DNA from: a virus
DNA: 25,032 bases
Virus record (IMG/VR): IMGVR_UViG_3300017727_000147
Coordinates: 1-25,032 of that record
Direction: 5' to 3' (one strand)
Shown: one piece after another, positions 1 through 9,100 of the stretch
Layout of the letters: every line of letters begins with the position of its first letter
How positions within the stretch are numbered: the first letter of the stretch is position 1
The notes under the pieces: model-generated
Told to the model about the DNA's origin: nothing
The model's database searches: none
What the model saw: the letters and a program-made list of their open reading frames with translations, nothing else
Made by a program: the position numbers and the translations under genes

Positions 1-1380
1 AACAGTAATGTTGTGCCTGATATAAGCGGATATTATAATCTTGGAAGCAGTTTATACAAATGGAAACAAGGATATTTTTCAGAAGCAAATATCAGTGATG
101 TAAAATTCAAAGACACAACAGTTACAACAAATATTTCAAACAGTGATCTTGAATTACAAGCAAATGGAACTGGTAAAATATATCTATCAGATGCTAATTT
201 AGAGATAACAAATGCTACAACAATAGCAGGATTAACAACTTTGCAGGATACAAATATAACCGGCAATGTTGTATTGACAGGTGACTATAATATTAGTGAT
301 AATTTTAATGTTACAGGTAATTTAATAGTACAGCAAAATTTGAGTGCAGTAAGTGCTTCTCTAGAAAAAATTAATATTTTTACAAATGTTATCGAAACTT
401 TCTCTGCAGATGACGATTTAGATATTAGAGCTAGTGGAACAGGAAATATACTGTTTGATGAAAATCTAATTATTAGTAAAAATATTACTGTGCAAGGAAC
501 AACTTCAACTATAGATTTAAACATTACAAAAACATCAGCTGATTTTTCAACTGGCGATATTGAAATATATGATAATGTTATAACAACACAAAATACTAAT
601 AGTAATTTAGAATTACGCAGTGTGGGCACTAGTAGTGTACAATTTGAACAAGTTTTAGTAGATGGACAAAATATAAGTTCGGCAACAAATATTACAATAG
701 ATCCTTTACAGAACTTGTTGATAAATGCTACAGGTGCAATAAAACTACCAACCGGCAATACATCACAACGTTCACAAACACAAGGTGATATTAGATTTAA
801 TACAGAAAAAAATGCATTTGAACTATACATTAATTCTGCTATTGCACTAGGTGGTGTATACTCTGATGATTTATTAACTAAAGTTATAGCACATCCTACT
901 AATAATACTTTACAATTAGATATAGCAAGTGTAAATCTAGGTAGTTTTGACAGCGATGGTATCAATATACATGCAATGCAGATTGAAGATATAAATCTTG
1001 ATGCAAACACTATAAGTACAAATGTTAGCAATAGTGATCTAGAATTAATAACAGACGGATCTGGAAATACTGTAGTTGCTGATATAACAATTGATAGTAA
1101 CACAATAACCAACACAGCTAATGATGCAATCACATTATTAAGCAATACCGATAACGGATATTGGCAGTTTTCAGGATCTGGTGTGATTAGGATGCCGTTT
1201 GGTGATAACAGCACACGCCCTACAAGTCCTGAAATTGGATTTACGAGAGTAAACACTGATTCAGATGAATTAGAATCTTGGAACGGTACTTCCTGGGAAA
1301 CTTCAGCTGGTAGGTTTGATAGTATCAGTATCGAAGATATGGAAGACGAAGCTCTAGTTCAGTCTCTAATCTACGGCTAA
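1..1380 (+). CDS. Repeat-built tail fibre protein, 5'-truncated by the window edge
   Basis: The frame is open from base 1, so the first possible start (GTG at 13) is probably internal and the gene begins upstream. The visible 459 or so codons are built of beta-rich fibre repeats. At least four copies follow the pattern N-x-I-x-T-x-x-S-N-S-D-L-E-L-x-x-N-G-T-G, alternating with 'NVTGNL'-type strands. The first residues (PDISGYYNLGSSLYKW) match the PDxxxxYxLG-W module seen twice in the next gene. Two copies of the fibre motif with LPxG, a T-x-R stretch and a following RFNT or RVNT occur near residues 245-275 and 390-420. The protein ends in WNGTSWE and ALVQSLIYG, like the tail of its neighbour. 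The role is inferred as a long trimeric fibre or whisker-like structural protein. There is no enzymatic motif. The exact tail position is unknown. Confidence 0.8.
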   Translation, partial: NSNVVPDISGYYNLGSSLYKWKQGYFSEANISDVKFKDTTVTTNISNSDLELQANGTGKIYLSDANLEITNATTIAGLTTLQDTNITGNVVLTGDYNISDNFNVTGNLIVQQNLSAVSASLEKINIFTNVIETFSADDDLDIRASGTGNILFDENLIISKNITVQGTTSTIDLNITKTSADFSTGDIEIYDNVITTQNTNSNLELRSVGTSSVQFEQVLVDGQNISSATNITIDPLQNLLINATGAIKLPTGNTSQRSQTQGDIRFNTEKNAFELYINSAIALGGVYSDDLLTKVIAHPTNNTLQLDIASVNLGSFDSDGINIHAMQIEDINLDANTISTNVSNSDLELITDGSGNTVVADITIDSNTITNTANDAITLLSNTDNGYWQFSGSGVIRMPFGDNSTRPTSPEIGFTRVNTDSDELESWNGTSWETSAGRFDSISIEDMEDEALVQSLIYG

Positions 1381-1526
1381 TCAGCTATTATTTACAAATC
1401 ATATAAATACTATTAACGCTACAAAGGATCGACCAAATCCGTAGCAGGACAAACTGTGGTTAGCCGGCAAAGAGCAATAGCTGAAAATTAGGCTTGTGGG
1501 ACAGGATCCCCGTGTAAGGAGTAGAG
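1381..1526 (+). promoter_or_regulatory. Intergenic leader with late promoter and possible RNA structure
   Basis: This is the longest gap between genes on the plus strand. It holds a perfect T4-type late promoter box (1402-1409), then about 110 bases of leader that look more GC-rich than the flanking genes. A Shine-Dalgarno AAGGAG lies at 1516-1521, five bases before the ATG at 1527. Possible pairings are GGAT/ATCC (1426-1429 with 1437-1440), AGCC/GGCT (1462-1465 with 1491-1494) and GGGA/TCCC just upstream of the Shine-Dalgarno. These are short and were found by eye only. No open frame in the leader looks like a gene. Confidence 0.5.
1402..1409 (+). promoter_or_regulatory. T4-type late promoter, TATAAATA
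   Basis: Exact match to the T4 late promoter -10 element, recognised in T4 by the phage sigma factor gp55 with the sliding clamp. It lies in a non-coding gap 118 bases before the ATG of the 1269-residue fibre gene, so transcription would start near 1415 and leave a leader of about 110 bases. That the same late-transcription system operates here is inferred from homology. Confidence 0.75.
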
Positions 1527-4500
1527 ATGGCAGTTGGTCGCATATCCGGTCCGCTCTTAAAGTCTAATCTTATCCGTAATGGGATTGATTTAGCTTTTGA
1601 GACCGACCTATTATACTTAGATGTTAACAACCAACGTGTTGGTATCAAAAATAGTTCTCCTCAACACGAGTTAGATGTTACAGGTACATCTAGAGTAAAC
1701 AATCTTACAGTAACAAACACAGCAACATTGGGTGATGTAGTAGTACAAGGAAATACTATTTCATCTAATCAAACCTATTTGAATTTAGGTACTCTAGATA
1801 ATGTTGTTTATCAAAACAGATTGACAGTAGATAGTATTGACATAGAAGGCAATACTATTTCAACTAATGACTCAAACACAAACCTAGAATTTAGACCAAA
1901 CGGAACTGGAACTGTAGAAGTTCTTGCAGACATGAATGTCACAGGAAATTTACATGCAACCGGCACTATTAGTTCAGATGGCGACATTACATTAGGTGAT
2001 GCAGATACTGACAATATTATTATTAATGCAGAAATAGCAAGTAATATTGTTCCTGATGCAACAAACACATATCAACTAGGTACAAATCCTGCTACAGGCG
2101 GAAAACAATGGGCAGACATTTATGTAAATAATTTTAATGCAACAGCTATAACTGTTGACGCACTTATAGTAAACGGTATTGATCTAACACTTAGACAAGG
2201 TAACATTTATTATGTTGCTGAAAACGGCGACGATGCAAATTCTGGAGATCACCCACAAGATCCATATGCAAGTATCAAACATGCACTTAGCCAAGTTACT
2301 TCTGGTGATACAGTTCACATATATCCAGGAGAATACACAGAGATATTTCCTTTGACTGTACCTGTAGGAGTTACTGTAAAAGGACACAGTATTAGAAGTG
2401 TAAATATTTCTCCAACAACTGCTACAAGATACAATGATGCTTTCTTATTGAACGGTGAAAGCACAGTAGAAGATTTGACTGTAAAAGATTTTTATAGCGG
2501 CGGCAATTATTTTACAATAACAGAAATAGTCGACACTGATACATTTAAAGTAAATGTAGGAATTACTGACCAAGCACATGCATATGTAAGTGGCGGAACA
2601 GTTGACTTTAGTGATAGCACTGCTCCTGTAAACGTAACATCAGCAACATATAATAATTCAACAGGAGTATTAGAAGTTACAACAGCGTCACCACACGATA
2701 CTTATGTTGGACATAGTGTGTTTATTTCAAATCTAACATTTAGTTGTAGTGGAGATAACAGAGTATTTCCTGACAACGGTTACGCATTTCGTTTTGCAAC
2801 AGATTTTACAGTAACTACTCGTTCACCTTACATAAGAAATATTACTGTAATAACCAAAGGTACAACACTTACAGCAGATGATCCAAGAGGATTTTTATCA
2901 GGAGATGCTGGCAAAGGAGCCCTTGTTGACGGTGCATATGCAACAGCTGCATCAAGAGAAGCAGCAATGTTGTTCCACAGTGTAACATTTATTACTCCGG
3001 GTGTTGATGGACTTGTCGCAACCAACGGTGCTAGAATTGAGTGGTTAAACTGTTTCACATATTTTGCAAACAGAGGTCTTCATGCGTTTGATAGTACTGC
3101 TGGCCAAGCATATGATGGAAAAACAAGAATAAGACTTGGTGGAGTATCAGGAACTTTTGCTGCTGGTAACACTGTTACGTTTACTTCTACAGATGCGTCT
3201 AGTGTCGTAAATGTCACAGTAGAAAGTGTTGACAATGACATACTTGTCCTCGATGGAAAAAATACTGATTTATTAAATTTTGATACTACACCAGCTAGTA
3301 TATCAAACGGTGCTGGAGCAACTGCAACAACAATTGAAAACGTAGATATTAGAGATTTTGGTGCAGAAGTAAGAATGATAGGATCTGCTAATGTTTACGG
3401 CAACTTTGGATTATACGGTAACGGTGAAGGGGTATTAGTTTATGCAATTGGACAAAACTTAGCCTATATCGGTAATGGTAAAGAAGTAAGCAACGATACA
3501 GGTAGTGTTGTTCAAGCAAACGAAGTTGTAGAACTTAACGGAGCACAGATAAGATACAGTAGTGTTGATCACAAAGGCGACTTTAGAGTTGGTGATTTAT
3601 TTCATATTAATCAAGAAAGCGGAACAGTAGACTTTGCTGTATCATCTTTAAACATTACACTAACAGATGGTGTAACATTTAGCAATGCCGGTGATACAAC
3701 ATTTATTAATGGTTCAAGAATTGATACAGGAAATATCAGGATCAGTGGCAACACAATAGAAAGCACAGCAGGTGCTCTAAACTTTGTAAGTGCAACTGAC
3801 GAAATTAATTTAGAAAATAATGTAAGTGTAACTGGTAACATCGATGTAACTGGAGATGTAACAATAGGCGGAAATATTACACTTGGTGACAGCGGTGATG
3901 ATAATCTACAAATTGTAGCAGGAATAACAAGCGACTTGCGCCCTAATATTACAAGTACTTTTAGTTTAGGCACAAGTACAAATATGTGGGCAAACTTGCA
4001 TGTAGATGAAATGTTAGTTGATGATATTAGAATTACTGACAATTTTATCACAACAACAATATCTAATGCTGATTTAGATTTACGTGCAAACGGCACAGGT
4101 AAAGTGTTAATACCTACAAATGATTTACAAGTAGATAATAATCTTAGAGTTGACGGCACTGCAACTTTAGCAAATACAAATATCACAGGTACAGTCACAT
4201 TAGTAGGCGGACATACACAAACAGGTAATGCTGACGTAAGTGGCGATGTTACAGTTACACAAGATTTGACTGTAGGTGCAGCGGCACAGTTTGAAGAAAT
4301 AAAGATAGATGATAATGTAATTACTACAACTACTAGTAATTCTAATTTAGAACTTAGAGCAAATGGCACAGGCGATATATTAATTCCTAATAACAATGTT
4401 ATTATATCTAATGATGTACAAATACTAGGAACAACAAATTTTGTAGATCTTGTAAGTACTGGTATAATTACATCATCAGAATTTGTCACAGGTGATATTG

Positions 4501-5336
4501 TTATTAGAGAAAACTTTATTACTACTACAAATAGTAATAGTAATTTAGAACTAAGAACTGCAGGTACAGGAAAAATTGTAGTTGACGATTTAACATTTGA
4601 TGCTAGTACTATTGCTAGTACAGCTGATATTACTCTTACTCCTACCAATGGAGTTGTTACAATTGATGCAACTGGCGCTGTAAATTTACCATCTGGGACC
4701 ACAGCAGAACGTCCAACAGCAGTAGCAGGACAATTTAGATTTAACAGTGAACTTGCAAGATTTGAAGGATATGACGGTTCAAATTGGATTAGATTAGATG
4801 GTTTACAAGACCTTGACGGCAATACGAAGATTACAGCTGAACTTACACCAGGTGCAAATGACAACAAAATTAGATTTTATATTAATGGAAGTATTGTAGC
4901 AGATATAGATGCTAGTAGATTTAACACAAATAGAGTAACCGTAGATGACATTGAGATAGATGGTAATAGGATAAGTAGTATTACTACTAACACAGATTTA
5001 AACTTAATTGCAAACGGCACAGGACAGGTTAAATTTGAAAACTTGGGTGTTACTGATAGCACTATAAAAAATAACGTAGCTGATGCTGTAACAGTATTTG
5101 CAAATACAGGCAACGGATATGTTAAATTTGATGGAACCCAAGGTGTAGTGCTACCTGTAGGCGGAAACGCCACTCGTCCAACAGGCGCAACTGGAATGAT
5201 ACGTTTTAACACTGATGATTCTAGAGTTGAACTATACGACGGAACAACATGGGTAAGTGTTGCAGGTGCTAGTGGCGGTATTTCTTTTGCTCAAGCAGAA
5301 GAAATTGCAATTGAGAAAGTATTAATTTTTGGATAG
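1527..5336 (+). CDS. Large tail fibre protein with central beta-helix core
   Basis: 1269 residues. The start is supported by AAGGAG five bases upstream. Residues 1-215 are fibre repeats, including a PDATNTYQLG module. Residues about 226-295 start a pectate-lyase-like right-handed beta-helix (YYVAENGDDANSG, then PYASIKHAL, VHIYPGEYTE and VPVGVTVKG). This core continues to about residue 680 with strands such as DGLVATNGARIEWLNCFTY and GSANVYGNFGLYGNGEG. A DHKGDFRVGDLF motif follows, and its equivalents (DQDGNF) occur near the ends of the two giant proteins downstream. Residues 700-1269 return to fibre repeats, with four or more clear N-x-I-x-T...NLELRANGTG copies and two LPxG...RP...RFN motifs. 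The C-terminus (EKVLIFG) resembles that of the preceding gene. No catalytic residues of polysaccharide lyases can be assigned, so the helix is best seen as structural or glycan-binding. It is probably a trimeric fibre. Confidence 0.85.
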   Translation: MAVGRISGPLLKSNLIRNGIDLAFETDLLYLDVNNQRVGIKNSSPQHELDVTGTSRVNNLTVTNTATLGDVVVQGNTISSNQTYLNLGTLDNVVYQNRLTVDSIDIEGNTISTNDSNTNLEFRPNGTGTVEVLADMNVTGNLHATGTISSDGDITLGDADTDNIIINAEIASNIVPDATNTYQLGTNPATGGKQWADIYVNNFNATAITVDALIVNGIDLTLRQGNIYYVAENGDDANSGDHPQDPYASIKHALSQVTSGDTVHIYPGEYTEIFPLTVPVGVTVKGHSIRSVNISPTTATRYNDAFLLNGESTVEDLTVKDFYSGGNYFTITEIVDTDTFKVNVGITDQAHAYVSGGTVDFSDSTAPVNVTSATYNNSTGVLEVTTASPHDTYVGHSVFISNLTFSCSGDNRVFPDNGYAFRFATDFTVTTRSPYIRNITVITKGTTLTADDPRGFLSGDAGKGALVDGAYATAASREAAMLFHSVTFITPGVDGLVATNGARIEWLNCFTYFANRGLHAFDSTAGQAYDGKTRIRLGGVSGTFAAGNTVTFTSTDASSVVNVTVESVDNDILVLDGKNTDLLNFDTTPASISNGAGATATTIENVDIRDFGAEVRMIGSANVYGNFGLYGNGEGVLVYAIGQNLAYIGNGKEVSNDTGSVVQANEVVELNGAQIRYSSVDHKGDFRVGDLFHINQESGTVDFAVSSLNITLTDGVTFSNAGDTTFINGSRIDTGNIRISGNTIESTAGALNFVSATDEINLENNVSVTGNIDVTGDVTIGGNITLGDSGDDNLQIVAGITSDLRPNITSTFSLGTSTNMWANLHVDEMLVDDIRITDNFITTTISNADLDLRANGTGKVLIPTNDLQVDNNLRVDGTATLANTNITGTVTLVGGHTQTGNADVSGDVTVTQDLTVGAAAQFEEIKIDDNVITTTTSNSNLELRANGTGDILIPNNNVIISNDVQILGTTNFVDLVSTGIITSSEFVTGDIVIRENFITTTNSNSNLELRTAGTGKIVVDDLTFDASTIASTADITLTPTNGVVTIDATGAVNLPSGTTAERPTAVAGQFRFNSELARFEGYDGSNWIRLDGLQDLDGNTKITAELTPGANDNKIRFYINGSIVADIDASRFNTNRVTVDDIEIDGNRISSITTNTDLNLIANGTGQVKFENLGVTDSTIKNNVADAVTVFANTGNGYVKFDGTQGVVLPVGGNATRPTGATGMIRFNTDDSRVELYDGTTWVSVAGASGGISFAQAEEIAIEKVLIFG
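3960..5070 (+). repeat. Tandem fibre repeats within the 1269-residue gene
   Basis: Four well-conserved copies of a coding repeat occur here: IRITDNFITTTISNADLDLR, IKIDDNVITTTTSNSNLELR, IVIRENFITTTNSNSNLELR and IEIDGNRISSITTNTDLNLI. Each is followed by an (A/T)xGTG turn and a short strand run. Similar copies lie at 100-190, 555-650 and 990-1080 in the preceding gene. DNA similarity is visible as well, for example the AGTAATTTAGAA-type core, so the repeats could recombine between the two genes. They are presumably beta-strand shaft repeats. Confidence 0.7.
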
Positions 5337-5340
5337 ATAA

Positions 5341-5670
5341 ATGGCAACAATATTAAAAAATACAGTAATAAAAAATTGTGGTACAGTCCCTGTTTTAATT
5401 TATGAAACATTGCCTACCACAAGGGTAACAATTCTAGGTTTGAGTTTTACAAATCTTACTGATCAGTTTGTATACACTGATGTGCTTATAAAAGACGATA
5501 CAAGTGTAACTGGATATTATTTAAAAAATAGTATCTTGCCAGCAGGAACAAGTTTACGGGCAGTAAGTACAGGTGAAAAACTTGTATTAGCACCTAGTAA
5601 TCAACTACTAGTAAGAGCAAGTGTAGATGACTCAGTAGATGTAATAGTCAGCTACGTGGAGATAACATAA
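5341..5670 (+). CDS. Small all-beta virion structural protein
   Basis: 109 residues. It starts four bases after the preceding stop, with only a weak GGAT-type ribosome site at the end of the upstream gene, so translation may be coupled. The protein is beta-rich: an N-terminal NTVIKNCGTVPVLIYETLP, then VTILGLSFTNLTDQ, VYTDVLIKDD, an 'LPAGTSLRAVSTGEKLVL' strand pair and VDVIVSYVEIT at the end. This is the architecture of a short protein I know from many marine T4-like phage genomes, usually annotated as a virion structural protein. The order of strands suggests a jelly-roll-like fold. It shares its layout, but little sequence, with the 106-residue protein at 20408. A decorating or connector role is inferred only from the setting. 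Confidence 0.7.
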   Translation: MATILKNTVIKNCGTVPVLIYETLPTTRVTILGLSFTNLTDQFVYTDVLIKDDTSVTGYYLKNSILPAGTSLRAVSTGEKLVLAPSNQLLVRASVDDSVDVIVSYVEIT

Positions 5671-6107
5671 TGACATACTATATTGGAACAAGTCCTACAG
5701 ACGTAATTAATGGTTTTATTAAAAGGTACATGTACGGCTTGCGTAGAAATGATGACGGAGAACTATTTTTAATAAAAGTAGACCAATTATCAGGCGGCCA
5801 AGATAACATTGCAATTATCAATGACATTGGTATTGCAGCTGAGAACTATTTAGATTTTGAAGAAGGAATTGATTTCCTATCAGGAATAGATGAAGATCAC
5901 GAAATTGTAAATGATAACCTAAGATATCCTCAATTTAAATGGGACAACAGAAGTTTAACATATTTTATTGATCCTGTTGACGGACAGTTTATACAAAGAT
6001 TATCAGAAACTTATAGCTATCCAGATAAAATATCGTCACCTGCATACGGTGACGGAAATGATTCAGATGTTATAAAGACCAATACAACCCCGGACGGAGC
6101 ATACTAA
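5670..6107 (+). CDS. Conserved virion structural protein of T4-like marine phages (function unknown)
   Basis: 145 residues. The ATG overlaps the previous stop by one base (TAATG), and GGAG at 5658-5661 is the ribosome site. The protein opens with MTYYIGTSPTDVINGFIKR and YMYGLRRNDDGELFL, continues through an acidic middle (YLDFEEGIDFLSGIDEDHE), then YPQFKWDNRSLTYFID, and ends in a Gly/Asp-rich tail. I recognise the start and the QFKWD stretch as typical of a short protein that precedes the giant fibre or baseplate gene in marine T4-like phages. Its biochemical role is not known to me. It has no signal peptide, membrane segment or enzymatic motif. Its coupling to both neighbours suggests co-assembly with the giant protein that follows one base after its stop codon. 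Confidence 0.65.
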   Translation: MTYYIGTSPTDVINGFIKRYMYGLRRNDDGELFLIKVDQLSGGQDNIAIINDIGIAAENYLDFEEGIDFLSGIDEDHEIVNDNLRYPQFKWDNRSLTYFIDPVDGQFIQRLSETYSYPDKISSPAYGDGNDSDVIKTNTTPDGAY

Positions 6108-6108
6108 G

Positions 6109-9100
6109 ATGGCAGAGTTTAGTTTAGATCGATTTAAATTTAGATGGAAAGGTGATTGGACTACTGGTGAACCTTATAGAAGAGATGACATTATACGTGT
6201 TGGCGGTAAAAGTTATGTATGTTTGATTGCACACACATCATCGGCTTTATTTAGGACTGATTTACTTGCTACACTTCCGGGATCTAATCCACCTGTTCCT
6301 CAACCTAAATGGGTTGTAATGACTAGCGGCAGAACATTTTTAGGTGATTGGGCAACTGCTACAGTATACAACAAAGGTGACATTATAAACTATCAAGGAA
6401 GTTTATATACATGTAAAAATAGCCATACTTCAACAACTCTTCCTGCTGATGCTCCTACAATAGATGAAAGTGTGCCAATATCAAACGAGAATTGGGAACT
6501 GTTTATTCCAGGACAAAACTTTTTGACTAATTGGTCTGGTGACACCGACTACGGATTAGATGTATTAGTAAAATATAATGGTATTGTTTACAAGTCAATA
6601 AAAACGCATAATAGCGGATCTACATTTGAAGATAATGAAGATAAATGGGAAATATATTACGAAGGATACAATTATAGGACAGCTTGGTTACCAACTACCA
6701 AATATGTAAAAAATGATATTGTAAAATATGGAGGTAGTGTTTTTAGATGTAATGAAACTCATACATCCGGAGATTTACAAATTGATGCAACAAAATTTGA
6801 TTTAGAATTATTAGGAAGTCAGTATGACAGTGAATGGAGTGACACTGTTGTTTACAATCAAGGTGACATAGTCCGCTATGGCGGAACATTATATTATGCA
6901 GTTAATAATAATTTAGATAGTAATCCTAGTCAAGGTCAAGTATCTGATACTGATGATAGTACAATTAATTGGATTATTCTAGCCAAGACATATAATTTTA
7001 AAGGACTTTATAATACAGTAGATTTATCAACACAAACAATTGATGTTAAAGTAGATGTAGATTCAGTTGATGAAAAAGCAACTGGTAATTTGTATTTAAA
7101 CGGTGTAGAAAAAAATCAAATATCATTAGTTAGAACTGTAACCTATATTTTTAACCAATCGACAGATTCAAATGCTACTTACAATGATGTTACAAATCCG
7201 ATTTGTTTTAGTACAAGAGAAAATGGAATTGCTGGCGGCGGAACATATTTTGAAGATGACTATCCAGGAGCAGTCAAATATATTTTAGATGGTGTTGAAG
7301 TTACAAGGCAAAATTATTTCGATAATTTCTTATCCTCAGCAAGTCGACAGGTTTCACTAACTATTCCAGCTGCAAATACTGTTAGTATGTATTATTTCTC
7401 AGCAACAAACGTAGAAATGGGTGGTTTAATACCTAATACACCTGCACCAACAACTATAGCAGAAACCGACAAGCAATATAAAACAGGCGATGTTGTACAA
7501 CGTGGAGGAAACGTTTACTATGCAGTAAGAGATGTACACCTTTCAGACGGTGACGGGTCTAGTATTGATTATCTTGATCCTGAAGTTTGGGAATTACTTA
7601 TACCAGGAAAACTTTTTAGTGCTGGTTGGACTGCTAATAAATTATACAGTATAAATGAAGTAGTTGTGTATGCCGGTACTGCATGGGTATGTAATTTAGA
7701 ACACACTTCAGCAGATAATAATTTTCCAGGTGATAACGGTTCAGGATATGATTATTGGGACACCTTAATACAAGCAGGTCAACCAGGTGCTCTGCAAGCC
7801 AAGGGTGATTTAGTACAATACGGATTAGCTAGAGAACCTATAGGTGATTTATCAACTCTTGGAGATAAGCGTTTACCTATCGGACAAAAGAAACAATTGT
7901 TATCAGTAGAAAAAGATAGTATTTCTGAAGAATTAGAAGCATTTTGGAGGAATCTGTCAACAGACACTGATACAATATTTGTTGCAAATCACGGGCAAGA
8001 CGAAAAAGATTTTGGATTTAGTTGGAGATCACCATTTAAAACTGTAAGACATGCTTGTGAATATGTAGAGGATAATTTTACCGCAGGAACACTAGTTAAA
8101 ATTTATGTAGCAACTGGTAGATTCGAAGAAGTTGGCCCTATAAGTGTACCAGCTGGATGTGTTGTAATGGGAGACGAATTGCGTTCAACAACTGTAGTAG
8201 CTACTGGACCCAAAATAGCATACACTGATACATTCAAATATATTCAAGAATATTTAACAAGGTTAAAACAGTTATTCCCGCAACTTATACAATTACAAAA
8301 CGCAACAAAAGATGAAGCAAATACGTTTGTACAAGACAAGACAGGACCTATAGCGGAGGTAACATCTATCTCAGTTATAAATCAACTGATAGATGACTAC
8401 GAAGCATTTATTGATGCAAACGTTGGTAGTGGTTCGTCACCTGATGTAACAGGATCTAATGAAGCTACAACAAGCACAAGTGATGTAAATGCAGCAGCGA
8501 TCCTAAGTAGGAACGTAGAATTTATAGCCAAAGAATTAATATTATATGCTAAGGCAGAATATCCAAACGATACTTTACCAGAAGCAGAAATGCGCGAAGA
8601 TATTAGACACTTGATTAGAGCATTTAACAGAGATTTAAATTATTCAGGCAATTGGGCAATATCAATGTCAGCAAGACGCTATTATAACAGTGTACTAGGT
8701 TCTCAACTAGACGACCTGTTGTATATGAGAGACACTACTGGTTTAAGAAATATGACTACTGAAGGATTACAAGGTACTCTTAATCCCCCAGGAGTTTTTG
8801 CACAATACCAAAAACCAACAGGAGGTGCTTTGGTATCATTAGATCCGGGTTGGGGACCAGCAGATGAACGTGTCTGGATCAATAACAGATCTCCTTATTT
8901 ACAGGGTGTTACTAACATAGGTACAGCATGTGTGGGTAAAAAAGTTGACGGTGCACTACACAATGGTGGTAACAAATCAATGGTGTCAAATGACTTTACA
9001 CAAGTATTAAGTGATGGTATTGGTGCTTGGGTTACTAACAATGGTAGAGCAGAACTTGTATCAGTGTTTACATACTATTGTCAAATCGGATATCTTGCAG

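Noticed and set aside
13-15. GTG as the start of the first gene
   Set aside because: The frame is open to the window edge, and the residues before it (NSNV) fit the PDxxxxYxLG module context seen in the next gene. The gene is cut by the window.
285-1256. Long minus-strand open frame of 323 codons opposite the first fibre gene; a similar one of 418 codons at 3611-4867
   Set aside because: Both lie fully opposite clear fibre repeats, have low-complexity hydrophobic translations (Val/Leu/Ile/Ser-rich) and lack ribosome sites. They are products of the repeat composition.
1440-1526. tRNA-like gene in the leader
   Set aside because: No acceptor stem pairing, T-arm GTTCRA motif or anticodon arm could be found by eye.
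2202-3700. Active pectate or polysaccharide lyase in the 1269-residue fibre
   Set aside because: Only the beta-helix strand pattern is seen. No catalytic Arg/Asp/Tyr arrangement can be placed, so an enzyme call is not supported.
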